Part shown: in pieces, positions 7,866-15,896 of the stretch | How the letters are laid out: every line of letters begins with the position of its first letter | How positions within the stretch are numbered: position 1 is the first letter of the stretch | Source of the DNA: an uncultured Lachnospiraceae bacterium | GTDB taxonomy: Bacteria > Bacillota > Clostridia > Lachnospirales > Lachnospiraceae | Direction: 5' to 3' | Assembly (NCBI GenBank): GCA_950097145.1 | Contig: CATNCF010000031.1 | Span: 1-34,964 of the forward strand | DNA length: 34,964 bases | Translations under genes and position numbers: made by a program | Notes under the pieces: model-generated | The model's database searches: none | What the model saw: the letters and a program-made list of their open reading frames with translations, nothing else | What the model was told of the DNA's origin: nothing

Positions 7866-9203
7866 ATGGCAGAATTTCAGATTGCCTATCTTCCGATAGG
7901 CGTTCCTACGTTTGATTTGGAAAGCGCTGGGAAGGAATTTATAAAAACAAAGGGTTTGCTTGAACGAATTGCAGATTGTGTAAAAATGCCGGATGAAATG
8001 CTTTTGACAATGGACAAGCTGAACGCATTTTTAGATGAAATAGCGCCAGATTTTATGATATTGCAGAATGTCACATTTGCTAACGCGGCATATGCCGGAG
8101 AGATCGCAAAAAGATTTTCCTGCCCTATGGTATTGTGGACACTGCCAGAGCCAGTTCTTGACGGAACCAGACTGCGGCTGAATTCTCTGACAGGGGCGTA
8201 TTCAGCAGCAAATATGCTAAGAAATATGGGTGTTTTTTTTACCAGTCTCTTAGGTTCTCCTGATGAGGAACATGTGCAGGGAATTCTGTGTTCCGCAATT
8301 GGCGCCGCAAAGGTTCTCTGGCAGATGCGGGGAATAAAGATCGCGTCCATAGGACATACACCAGAAGGTTTTAGCTTTGGCAGGGCCTTGGATATGGAGC
8401 TTCTGAAAAATTTTCATGTTACGCTGGAAACTGTGGAAGTGCGTGAACTGATGGAAAAAGCCCGGACTTTTTCAGAACAGGATGCTGAAAAGTATATGAA
8501 AACTGCGGAAGAGAGAATTTGTGGTCTGGATTTGATTCCGGCTCACAACCGATTAGATTTTGCACGTCTGTACGGAGCTTATGTGAACTATGTACAGGAA
8601 CATGAAATTTCGGCTCTTTCCAGCCGATGCTGGCCAGATTTTTTCGTGTCTTACGGCACGCCGGTCTGCGCAGTATTAGGGATGCTGAATGATTTGGGAG
8701 TGGCGGCGGCCTGTGAAGCAGATACTTATGGTGCATTGTCTATGTATATTGGCCAGCAGTTATCCAAAACTCCTGTTTTTTTGGGGGATCCGGTATCTGT
8801 GAATCCAGAAGAAAATACAATCACATATTGGCATTGCGGGACTGCGGCATGTTCCCTTGCAAGAGAAGATACAAAGGCAGCAGCCGGCGTCCACTGTAAT
8901 CGAAACATCGGTCCGACACTGGAATTTGGCTGTCGTCCGTGCCAGAATGTAACGGTGTTTCGCATTGGGAGAAAACCGGATGGAAAATTTCGGTTCTTTC
9001 TTTTGGAAGGAGAAGCTTTGGACAAACCTCAGCAGTTTTACGGCACTTCGGTGGTCGTAAAGGTTCAATCACAGGCTGTGCAGGTGATAAACGACAGTGT
9101 GGAGGCAGGTTTTGAGCCGCATTTTTGCGTTATTTATGGTGATTATTCACAAGCTTTGGAAATTCTTGGCGGTATGCTTGGAATGGAAATTTGTAAATAT
9201 TAA
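7866..9203 (+). CDS. L-fucose/L-arabinose isomerase-fold protein (COG2407-like)
   Basis: This 445-residue cytosolic protein has the two-part fold of the fucose and arabinose isomerases. The likely metal ligands are in place in the C-terminal half: Glu284 in ACEADTYGALSMY, Asp308 in VFLGDPVSV, and His323 in ITYWHCGTAACS. Members with this architecture either isomerise aldoses and ketoses or act on related sugar acids; some have no known activity. The N-terminal half (ILQNVTFANAAYAGEIAKRF, then VLWTLPEPVLDGTRLRLNSL) also fits the family's substrate-binding domains. It starts three bases after the dehydrogenase gene and is followed 12 bases later by an oxidoreductase, so it is plainly part of the sugar operon. 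Whether it is a true isomerase, and of which sugar, is unknown. Confidence 0.8.
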   Translation: MAEFQIAYLPIGVPTFDLESAGKEFIKTKGLLERIADCVKMPDEMLLTMDKLNAFLDEIAPDFMILQNVTFANAAYAGEIAKRFSCPMVLWTLPEPVLDGTRLRLNSLTGAYSAANMLRNMGVFFTSLLGSPDEEHVQGILCSAIGAAKVLWQMRGIKIASIGHTPEGFSFGRALDMELLKNFHVTLETVEVRELMEKARTFSEQDAEKYMKTAEERICGLDLIPAHNRLDFARLYGAYVNYVQEHEISALSSRCWPDFFVSYGTPVCAVLGMLNDLGVAAACEADTYGALSMYIGQQLSKTPVFLGDPVSVNPEENTITYWHCGTAACSLAREDTKAAAGVHCNRNIGPTLEFGCRPCQNVTVFRIGRKPDGKFRFFLLEGEALDKPQQFYGTSVVVKVQSQAVQVINDSVEAGFEPHFCVIYGDYSQALEILGGMLGMEICKY

Positions 9204-9215
9204 AAGGATGATAGA

Positions 9216-10427
9216 ATGATGGAAACAGAAAAAAAAGAATTAAATCAGGTGTTGTTCAAACCGTTTTTCAACACGGAGTATCTCAGGGAAGAAGATTTGT
9301 ATCTATACGATACTCCTGTTCCAGACTACAGATTCAATATAATTGGTACAGGATTAATCGGGCAGGAGCATATCCAGGTGACAATGCTGGAAGGGCACGG
9401 CACCATACATGGGATTTTCGATTCGTCCCGGCACAGTCTGGAATATACGGAAGAGATGTTTCACCGGAATTATCCAAAACAGCCGTTAAAGGTATATGAG
9501 AGCCTCACAGAAGCCTGCAATGATCCGGAAGCGGACGCGTTGTTTATCTGTACGCCTAATTATTCCCATATGGAAGTGGTAAGAGAGGCTGTGAAATCCG
9601 GTAAGCCTATTTTCCTTGAAAAACCTATGGTGACAAAGCTGGAGGACGCAGTTGAATTGAGGAATATTGCAAAGGATTATCCGGCTGTATTCCAGGTAGG
9701 ACTTCAGTATCGTTATAAGGCTATTTATACAGAAGCCAGAAGAGAGGCGCTGGAACATCGCTCCCTAGGGCAGATCAGAAATATTTCTATTGTAGAAAAC
9801 AGGCTTCCATTTTTAGATAAAGTAGATCAGTGGAATAAGTTTTCAGAATATTCTGGAGGGACGCTGGTGGAAAAATGCTGCCACTATTTTGATCTGTTTA
9901 ATTTATTTGCACAGTCAACCCCCAAAACAGTGTATGCTGTGGGCGGACAGGATGTGAACTTTAAAAAGTTTGAGCGAAATGGAAAAAAATCTGATATCCT
10001 GGATAATGCCTATGTGACAGTAGTATACGAAAATGGAATTCGATGCAGCTTCCATTTGTGCATGTTTTGTCCAATGTTCTATGAGGAACTGACGATTTGC
10101 GGAGAACAGGGACGTATCCGTGCATATGAAAATGAGAATTTTCTGCCGGGAGCTCCGGAGCATACGCATTTTGAAATGCATTGTGCGGATCACAGGCCAA
10201 GTATCATCTCTTCCCCATGTTATCCGGTTACGATTCAGCAGAGCGGGCATATGGGCGGAACTTATTTTGAACATAAAATTTTTATTGATAATCTGGATGG
10301 AAGAAAAACAGATTCCGCAACAGTGGAAGATGGGTTCTGGTCTGTTGTGGTGGGAATTGCGGCAGAACAGTCCGTGAAAACCGGCCAGGTTGTGGAGATT
10401 GATAAGCTGTTAGCCGGAACTTTATAA
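9216..10427 (+). CDS. Gfo/Idh/MocA family oxidoreductase
   Basis: This is a 403-residue NAD(P)-dependent sugar oxidoreductase, or a related sugar-modifying enzyme. A Rossmann nucleotide motif IIGTGLIGQEH lies at residues 42-52, and the family's EKP motif is in FLEKPMV (Lys136). The C-terminal substrate domain contains SGGTLVEKCCHYFDLF, which supplies His223 and Asp226, the usual catalytic pair position. The Rossmann domain is preceded by an extra stretch of about 38 residues (LFKPFFNTEYLREEDLYLYD) that most family members lack. It is the last gene of the importer operon and ends 10 bases before a strong terminator stem. Family members oxidise a sugar hydroxyl, often at C3, or act in inositol catabolism, so this enzyme may start the breakdown of the imported substrate. 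Two tandem ATGs open the gene; either could be used. Confidence 0.85.
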   Translation: MMETEKKELNQVLFKPFFNTEYLREEDLYLYDTPVPDYRFNIIGTGLIGQEHIQVTMLEGHGTIHGIFDSSRHSLEYTEEMFHRNYPKQPLKVYESLTEACNDPEADALFICTPNYSHMEVVREAVKSGKPIFLEKPMVTKLEDAVELRNIAKDYPAVFQVGLQYRYKAIYTEARREALEHRSLGQIRNISIVENRLPFLDKVDQWNKFSEYSGGTLVEKCCHYFDLFNLFAQSTPKTVYAVGGQDVNFKKFERNGKKSDILDNAYVTVVYENGIRCSFHLCMFCPMFYEELTICGEQGRIRAYENENFLPGAPEHTHFEMHCADHRPSIISSPCYPVTIQQSGHMGGTYFEHKIFIDNLDGRKTDSATVEDGFWSVVVGIAAEQSVKTGQVVEIDKLLAGTL

Positions 10428-10437
10428 AATAATACAG

Positions 10438-10475
10438 AAAAGACCTGCCCAGAATAGAAAGGACGGGTCTTTTTT
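10438..10475 (+). terminator. intrinsic terminator of the sugar operon
   Basis: A stem with arms at 10438-10450 and 10461-10473 (eight perfect pairs at the base, then a G-T pair and one mismatch) encloses a 10-base loop and runs into a T-tract. It closes the six-gene unit. Confidence 0.85.
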
Positions 10476-10497
10476 GAAAAATTTCTAATGTTTGCGA

Positions 10498-10526
10498 TTG
10501 ACTTTTTTGTAATACAAAAATATAAT
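10498..10526 (+). promoter_or_regulatory. strong sigma-A promoter with palindrome in the spacer
   Basis: TTGACT (10498-10503) and a perfect TATAAT (10521-10526) are 17 bases apart. The spacer itself is a 17-base palindrome (10504-10520): 8-base arms TTTTTGTA and TACAAAAA around a single central A. A protein bound there would block polymerase, so it looks like an operator. The promoter drives the ribbon-helix-helix gene 22 bases downstream and probably hisS and later genes. Confidence 0.75.
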
Positions 10527-10547
10527 AGATTTCGAGGAGGAATCAGT

Positions 10548-10721
10548 ATGGCAAAAGCAGGTCGTCCAAAGGCAGAAACAAAAAAAGAAAAAGTAGTAAG
10601 TGTAAGAATGAAGCCAGAGGATTATGCAAAGGTAAAAAAGTATGCTGAATCCTCAAATAAGACGGTTACACAAGTGATGCAGGAAGGTGTTGAAAAGCTC
10701 ATGGATGAAGCTGGCATATGA
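10548..10721 (+). CDS. small ribbon-helix-helix (CopG/Arc-like) protein
   Basis: The protein has only 57 residues. A basic N-terminus with an AT-hook-like AGRPK (residues 4-8) is followed by the predicted DNA-contacting strand KVVSVRMK (residues 15-22), a first helix PEDYAKVKKYAES, a turn, and a second helix TVTQVMQEGVEKLMDE. This is the strand-helix-helix layout of dimeric RHH regulators. AGGAGG lies seven bases before the ATG at 10548; the in-frame upstream extension to 10488 overlaps the promoter and is not real. No toxin gene lies next to it, so it is unlikely to be an antitoxin; hisS follows 66 bases later. A palindrome inside its own promoter spacer suggests self-repression, which is an inference. 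Confidence 0.75.
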   Translation: MAKAGRPKAETKKEKVVSVRMKPEDYAKVKKYAESSNKTVTQVMQEGVEKLMDEAGI

Positions 10722-10787
10722 GAAGCAGACACCAGAACGGTTCATTGAGAGCGAACGAGAAATAGAAGTGAAAATGGAGGAAACAGT

Positions 10788-12050
10788 ATGGCGCTGGCAA
10801 AGAAGCCTGTGAATGGCATGAAAGATATTTTACCGGAGGAGATGCAGATCCGGGATTATGTAATGAATGTAATTAAGGAAGTTTACCGCAGTTTTGGCTT
10901 TACGCCTATTGAGACGCCCTGTATGGAACATATTGGGAATCTTAGCAATAAACAGGGCGGAGAAAATGAAAAATTGATTTTTAAGGTATTAAAGCGGGGA
11001 GAAAAGCTGAATCTTGAGACGGCGGAGACAGAAAATGACGTGGTGGACTTTGGGATGCGTTATGACTTGACAGTGCCTCTGGCGCGTTTTTATTCCAATA
11101 ATTCCAATAACCTGCCCTCTCCCTTTAAGGCTCTTCAGATAGGAAATGTGTGGCGTGCGGACCGTCCCCAGCGAGGCAGATACCGCCAGTTTACGCAGTG
11201 TGATATTGATATTTTAGGGGAGCCCGGGAATCTGGCAGAAATCGAACTGATTCTTGCCACAACTACTACCCTTGGCAGGCTGGGATTTCACAATTTTCAG
11301 ATTCGCATCAATGAGCGGAGAATTCTGAAAGCCATGGCTAAGTACAGTGGATTTGCGGAGGATTCCTATGACACCGTCTTTATCATCCTTGATAAGATGG
11401 ACAAGATTGGCATAGACGGTGTGGAGCAGGAGCTGTCAAAAAGCGGATTTCCGCAGGAATCTATTGAAAAATATCTGAATTTATTCCGTGATATGGAAGG
11501 AAAAGATGAGGTAGAGCCGTGTATTGCCTATCTTACAGAGAGGCTGGGCGATGCTCTGGATCAGGAAGCGGCAAAGAATTTAAAAGAGATTGCTGCAAGC
11601 GTCAACGCCACGAAAGAAGCAGATTTTTCACTGGTATTTGATCCGACTCTGGTGCGCGGCATGTCTTATTATACTGGAACTATTTTTGAGATTGCTATGC
11701 CAGAATTTGGCGGAAGCTGCGGAGGCGGAGGCCGCTACGACGGAATGATTGGAACGTTTACTGGAAAAGATGTTCCGGCGTGTGGATTTTCCATTGGATT
11801 TGAGCGTATCATCCTTCTTCTAATGGAGAGTGGATTTAAGATACCAGGACAGTCAGAAAAGATTGCGTATCTGATTGAGAAAAATTATCCTGGAGACAAG
11901 CTGGCACAGGTGATTGCACACGCACAGGAGCAGCGGAATGGTGGAAAACAGGTTTTGGTGGCAAGGATGAATAAGAACCGGAAATTCCAGAAAGAGAAAC
12001 TGGCGGCAGAAGGATATACGGAATTCAAAGAATTTTTTAACAGAGATTAA
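10788..12050 (+). CDS. hisS: histidyl-tRNA synthetase
   Basis: This class II synthetase charges tRNA-His. At 420 residues it has the usual length. It opens with the histidyl motif VNGMKDILPEEM. Motif 2 appears as ALQIGNVWRADRPQRGRYRQFTQCD in pieces around residues 115-140. The histidine-binding LVRGMSYYTGTIFEI motif is at about 285-300, and the C-terminal motif 3 GFSIGFERIILLL follows. The C-terminal anticodon-binding domain (KQVLVARMNKN) is present. GGAGG lies seven bases before the ATG. aspS follows after 12 bases, the common hisS-aspS pair of Firmicutes. No T-box leader precedes it; the 66-base gap after the small RHH gene is too short for one. Confidence 0.96.
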   Translation: MALAKKPVNGMKDILPEEMQIRDYVMNVIKEVYRSFGFTPIETPCMEHIGNLSNKQGGENEKLIFKVLKRGEKLNLETAETENDVVDFGMRYDLTVPLARFYSNNSNNLPSPFKALQIGNVWRADRPQRGRYRQFTQCDIDILGEPGNLAEIELILATTTTLGRLGFHNFQIRINERRILKAMAKYSGFAEDSYDTVFIILDKMDKIGIDGVEQELSKSGFPQESIEKYLNLFRDMEGKDEVEPCIAYLTERLGDALDQEAAKNLKEIAASVNATKEADFSLVFDPTLVRGMSYYTGTIFEIAMPEFGGSCGGGGRYDGMIGTFTGKDVPACGFSIGFERIILLLMESGFKIPGQSEKIAYLIEKNYPGDKLAQVIAHAQEQRNGGKQVLVARMNKNRKFQKEKLAAEGYTEFKEFFNRD

Positions 12051-12062
12051 GGAGGAAACATA

Positions 12063-13862
12063 ATGACTGAATCAATGAAAGGGCTGCGCAGAACCCACAG
12101 ATGTACGGAGGTGTCCCGTGAACACATCGGGGAGACGGTTACTGTTATGGGCTGGGTGCAGAAAAGAAGGAATCTGGGCAGCCTGATTTTTATCGACTTG
12201 AGGGATCGTTCCGGCCTGCTTCAGATTGTATTCGATGAACCCAAGGTAGGAAGTGAAGGATTTGCCAAGGCGGAAACGCTGCGGAGTGAGTTTGTGGTGG
12301 CGGTGACAGGAACTGTGGAGAAAAGGTCTGCAGCAGTGAACGAGAATTTGAAGACGGGTGATATTGAAGTGATCGCGTCAGGACTCAGAATTTTGTCTGA
12401 ATCTGAGACTCCGCCTTTTCCTATTGAGGAGAATTCCCAGACCAAAGAAGAACTGCGGCTGAGATATCGTTATCTGGACTTGCGGAGGCCGGATATCCAG
12501 AGGAATCTTATGATGAAAAGCAAGGTGGCAATGCTGCTTCGTAATTTTATGGCAGAAGAAGGGTTTCTGGAGATCGAGACCCCTATTTTGACAAAATCCA
12601 CACCAGAAGGTGCAAGAGATTACCTGGTGCCAAGTCGCGTGCATCCGGGAAATTTCTATGCGCTGCCCCAGTCCCCCCAGTTATTTAAACAGCTTTTGAT
12701 GTGCTCTGGATATGACCGCTATTTTCAGATTGCCCGTTGTTTCCGTGACGAAGATCTGCGTGCGGACCGTCAGCCAGAATTTACCCAGGCGGATATGGAG
12801 TTATCTTTTGTGGATGTGGATGATGTGATTGATGTAAATGAGCGTCTCCTGCAGTATGTATTTAAAGAAGCTGCCGGTGTGGAGGTGGAGCTTCCGATTC
12901 CGCGGATGACCTGGCAGGAAGCTATGGATCGGTTTGGCTCCGATAAGCCGGATACCCGATTTGGCATGGAGCTGATAAATGTGTCAAATACAGTGGCAGG
13001 CTGCGGGTTTGGCGTATTTACCGGCGCATTGGAACAGGGCGGTTCCGTCCGGGGCATTAATGCAAAGGGCCAGGGAACCATGCCAAGGAAGAAGATTGAC
13101 AAGCTGGTGGAGTTTGCCAAGGGCTATGGCGCGAAGGGTCTTGCCTACCTTGCAGTCAATGAGGACGGCAGCTATAAGTCTTCCTTTGCAAAATTTATGA
13201 CAGAAGAGGAGTTGAAATCTCTGGTGGATAAGATGAAGGGAGAGCCAGGAGATCTGCTTTTATTTGCAGCAGATAAGAATAAGGTGGTTTGGGATGTACT
13301 GGGGGCGCTGCGTCTGGAATTGGCCCGTGAACTGGGTCTTTTGGACAAAAATCAGTATCATTTCCTGTGGGTTACAGAATTTCCGCTGCTGGAGTGGTCA
13401 GAGGAGGAGAACCGCTACATGGCCATGCACCATCCATTCACAATGCCAATGGAAGAAGATTGGGATAAAATTGATTCCGATCCGGGATCCGTCCGCGCAA
13501 AAGCGTATGACATTGTACTGAATGGAACAGAGCTGGGAGGCGGTTCTGTCCGTATCCATCAGGATGATATTCAGGAAAAGATGCTTGAAGTTCTGGGATT
13601 TACCAAGGAAAGCGCCTATGAACAATTTGGATTTCTGCTGAATGCCTTTCAATACGGAGTACCGCCTCATGCCGGGCTTGCTTACGGGCTGGATCGTATG
13701 ATTATGCTTATGATGCAGTGCGATTCCATCCGTGATGTGATAGCCTTTCCTAAGGTGAAGGACGCTTCCTGCCTGATGACGGACGCACCCAATGTGGTAG
13801 ATGAGAAACAGTTAGAGGAATTGGCGTTATCTATTGATATTTCAGAAGAAAAGGAGCAGTGA
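12063..13862 (+). CDS. aspS: aspartyl-tRNA synthetase (bacterial type)
   Basis: This class II synthetase charges tRNA-Asp in the cytosol. Its 599 residues match the bacterial type: an N-terminal OB-fold anticodon domain (VMGWVQKRRNLGSLIFIDLRD), the catalytic core with SPQLFKQLLM and the motif 2 region RCFRDEDLRADRQPEFTQ, an inserted GAD domain (FGMELINVSN onward, about residues 300-400), and motif 3 near the end in GLAYGLDRMIMLM. AGGAGG lies just before the ATG. The TGA stop shares its A with the ATG of the following HAD phosphatase gene, which indicates translational coupling. Whether it is discriminating or also charges tRNA-Asn cannot be told here. Confidence 0.96.
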   Translation: MTESMKGLRRTHRCTEVSREHIGETVTVMGWVQKRRNLGSLIFIDLRDRSGLLQIVFDEPKVGSEGFAKAETLRSEFVVAVTGTVEKRSAAVNENLKTGDIEVIASGLRILSESETPPFPIEENSQTKEELRLRYRYLDLRRPDIQRNLMMKSKVAMLLRNFMAEEGFLEIETPILTKSTPEGARDYLVPSRVHPGNFYALPQSPQLFKQLLMCSGYDRYFQIARCFRDEDLRADRQPEFTQADMELSFVDVDDVIDVNERLLQYVFKEAAGVEVELPIPRMTWQEAMDRFGSDKPDTRFGMELINVSNTVAGCGFGVFTGALEQGGSVRGINAKGQGTMPRKKIDKLVEFAKGYGAKGLAYLAVNEDGSYKSSFAKFMTEEELKSLVDKMKGEPGDLLLFAADKNKVVWDVLGALRLELARELGLLDKNQYHFLWVTEFPLLEWSEEENRYMAMHHPFTMPMEEDWDKIDSDPGSVRAKAYDIVLNGTELGGGSVRIHQDDIQEKMLEVLGFTKESAYEQFGFLLNAFQYGVPPHAGLAYGLDRMIMLMMQCDSIRDVIAFPKVKDASCLMTDAPNVVDEKQLEELALSIDISEEKEQ

Positions 13863-14530
13863 TGAAAACAGGAATTTTATTTGATTTGGACGGTACGTTG
13901 TGGGATTCTTCCACAGAAGTTGCCATTTCCTGGAAGGAGGCGCTGGAAAAACGCCCGGATGTCCAGAAAGAAATTACCGTAGAGATGGTCCAGTCCATTA
14001 TGGGAAAGGGCATGAATGATATTGCGGATATTTTGTTTCCAGAATATGATCTGGAAACCCGCAGGGAGCTGTTAATGTATTGCTGTATGGAAGAAAACGA
14101 ATATATACGCCTGCACGGGGGACAGCTTCTGGAGGGACTGGAGGAGACTTTAAGGCAGTTAAAAGAGCAGGGATATCATCTGTTTATTGTAAGCAACTGC
14201 CAGGTGGGTTATATCGAAGCATTTTTAGAATATCATGATCTGTCATCCTATTTTGATGATTTCGAAAGTTTCGGTGGGACTGGAAGGGAAAAGGGCCATA
14301 ATATCCGCCTGGTGGCGGAGCGCAACAATCTGGAACAAGCGGTGTATGTAGGGGATACCCAGGGAGATTTTCTGGCTGCTTCAGAGGCGGGGATTTCTTT
14401 TATTCATGCCAGGACGGGGTATGGAACCGTAGAATCAGATGTAAAATTTATTACGAAACTGCCAGAACTGCCTGGGATGCTGGAAACATATTTTGCCAGC
14501 GGATTAGGAACGATAAAGATTTCTTCTTAA
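13862..14530 (+). CDS. HAD-superfamily hydrolase (phosphoglycolate phosphatase-like)
   Basis: This 222-residue soluble phosphatase has the HAD motifs in order: DLDGT near the N-terminus (nucleophile Asp and the second Asp), SNC as motif II (serine) in LFIVSNCQVGYIEAF, a lysine in REKGHN as motif III, and the paired acid region VGDTQGDFLAASEAG as motif IV. The helical cap lies between the first two motifs, as in PGP-like members. The substrate is probably a small phosphorylated metabolite, but the subgroup cannot be fixed. Its ATG overlaps the aspS stop by one base, and AAGGAG lies five bases upstream; a GTG three bases earlier is a weaker alternative. Confidence 0.85.
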   Translation: MKTGILFDLDGTLWDSSTEVAISWKEALEKRPDVQKEITVEMVQSIMGKGMNDIADILFPEYDLETRRELLMYCCMEENEYIRLHGGQLLEGLEETLRQLKEQGYHLFIVSNCQVGYIEAFLEYHDLSSYFDDFESFGGTGREKGHNIRLVAERNNLEQAVYVGDTQGDFLAASEAGISFIHARTGYGTVESDVKFITKLPELPGMLETYFASGLGTIKISS

Positions 14531-14584
14531 ACAGTTCCTCAGGAAGATTGATACAGCAAACGCAAGGAAAGGAGAATGAGAAAC

Positions 14585-15064
14585 ATGGAGAAAATTGCAA
14601 GCTTTACCATTGACCATATAAAATTGGAGCCTGGGATATATGTGTCCAGAAAAGATCATGTGGGGCAGGAGGTGATTACTACGTTTGACCTGCGTATGAC
14701 ATCCCCCAATGATGAGCCGGTAATGAATACGGCAGAGGTTCATACCATGGAACACCTGGCAGCGACTTATCTCAGAAATGATGAGGAATATGCGGATAAG
14801 GTCATTTATTTCGGGCCTATGGGATGCCGGACTGGATTTTATCTGCTGCTTGCCGGAGATTATGAATCCAGGGAAGTCACAGGCCTGGTCACTAAAATGT
14901 ATGAATTTATCCGGGATTTTAAGGGAGATGTGCCAGGTGCAAGTCCCAAAGACTGTGGAAATTATCTGGATATGAATCTTGGAATGGCAAATTATCTTGC
15001 AGACCGCTATTTGACCAAGGTTTTGTACAACATTGATGAAACCCATCTGGTATATCCGGAATAG
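14585..15064 (+). CDS. luxS: S-ribosylhomocysteine lyase, AI-2 synthesis
   Basis: LuxS cleaves S-ribosylhomocysteine to homocysteine and DPD, the precursor of AI-2. From this start the protein has 159 residues, close to the family norm. The metal ligands are visible: His53 and His57 with catalytic Glu56 in VHTMEHLAA, and Cys124 in SPKDCGNY. Cys81 in GPMGCRTGFY matches the catalytic cysteine. An in-frame ATG at 14576 lies one base after AAAGGAG, whereas the ATG at 14585 lies ten bases after it, so 14585 is the better start. mtnN follows 12 bases later, so both steps of S-adenosylhomocysteine breakdown are co-expressed. Confidence 0.95.
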   Translation: MEKIASFTIDHIKLEPGIYVSRKDHVGQEVITTFDLRMTSPNDEPVMNTAEVHTMEHLAATYLRNDEEYADKVIYFGPMGCRTGFYLLLAGDYESREVTGLVTKMYEFIRDFKGDVPGASPKDCGNYLDMNLGMANYLADRYLTKVLYNIDETHLVYPE

Positions 15065-15076
15065 AAGGAGGAAGCG

Positions 15077-15775
15077 ATGAAAAAAATAGGGATTATCGGC
15101 GCTATGGAGCTGGAAATTGAGGCGCTGAAAGGGAAAATGGATATCCGCAGAACAGAAGAGAAAGCTTCCATGGAATTTCTGGAAGGAACCTTGAATAAAA
15201 CAGAAGTGGTCATTGTGCGGAGCGGTATTGGAAAAGTAAACGCAGCTCTCTGTACCCAGATTCTCTGTGATTTATTTCAGGTAAGCCATATCATTAATAC
15301 GGGCGTGGCAGGTTCTTTGAAAAATGAGATTGATATCGGAGATATTGTGGTTTCCACGGATGCTCTTCATCACGATGTGGATGTCAGGATATTTGGTTAT
15401 CCTCTGGGAGAAGTTCCCCAGATGGGATGTCTTGCTTTTCCAGCAGATGAACATCTTTCTCAGCTTGCAGAAACCTGTTGCAAAGAGGTGAATTCCGATA
15501 TCAGCGTGTATCAGGGAAGAATTGTAAGCGGAGACCAGTTTATCAGTGATAGAAAAGTGAAGGATGGCATTATAGATAATTTCCATGGATATTGTGTAGA
15601 AATGGAGGGAGCTTCCATCGCCCATGCAGCCTATCTAAATCATGTCCCCTTTGTAATAATCCGCGCTATCTCTGACAAAGCAGACGACAGCGCAGAACTG
15701 GATTATCCAACCTTTGAAAAGGCGGCAGCAGCACATTCCGTGGCGCTGGTAGAACATATGCTTCCTTTGATTTAA
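15077..15775 (+). CDS. mtnN: 5'-methylthioadenosine/S-adenosylhomocysteine nucleosidase
   Basis: This 232-residue enzyme removes adenine from methylthioadenosine and S-adenosylhomocysteine; the latter gives the substrate of LuxS, encoded directly upstream. The N-terminus KKIGIIGAMELEIEAL carries the general base glutamate region (Glu11-Glu13). GVAGSLKNEIDIGDIVVS forms the glycine-rich nucleoside site, MEGASIAHAA holds the ribose-binding Met-Glu pair, and RAISDKAD supplies the catalytic aspartate (Asp200). AGGAGG precedes the ATG. It is the last gene of the hisS-led run; a stem-loop lies in the convergent gap that follows. Confidence 0.95.
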   Translation: MKKIGIIGAMELEIEALKGKMDIRRTEEKASMEFLEGTLNKTEVVIVRSGIGKVNAALCTQILCDLFQVSHIINTGVAGSLKNEIDIGDIVVSTDALHHDVDVRIFGYPLGEVPQMGCLAFPADEHLSQLAETCCKEVNSDISVYQGRIVSGDQFISDRKVKDGIIDNFHGYCVEMEGASIAHAAYLNHVPFVIIRAISDKADDSAELDYPTFEKAAAAHSVALVEHMLPLI

Positions 15776-15801
15776 ATCTTTTAATTGTAAAAATAATTGG
15801 C

Positions 15802-15868
15802 AGAGGCTGCCGCAGGATATTGTTCAGATGGATGTATACCGTCTTAGATTAATCCCGCAGCAGCCTCT
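15802..15868 (-). terminator. stem-loop between convergent mtnN and alcohol dehydrogenase genes
   Basis: Nine perfect pairs (15802-15810 with 15860-15868) are extended by a further mostly paired stretch with two mismatches around a 33-base loop. On the minus strand a run of five T follows after a few bases, so it fits best as the end of the alcohol dehydrogenase transcript; it may also stop transcription from mtnN. Confidence 0.5.
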
Positions 15869-15896
15869 TATGTATTCTGAAAAGCCTGCTGAATAT

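Noticed and set aside
8726..9072. Several overlapping minus-strand frames within the isomerase-fold gene
   Set aside because: They are antisense to a conserved gene with metal-ligand motifs and have no start signals.
10488..10547. N-terminal extension of the small RHH protein
   Set aside because: It overlaps the promoter boxes, and the AGGAGG site directs the start at 10548.
10722..10787. T-box or other leader before hisS
   Set aside because: The gap is 66 bases and contains no T-box or terminator structure.
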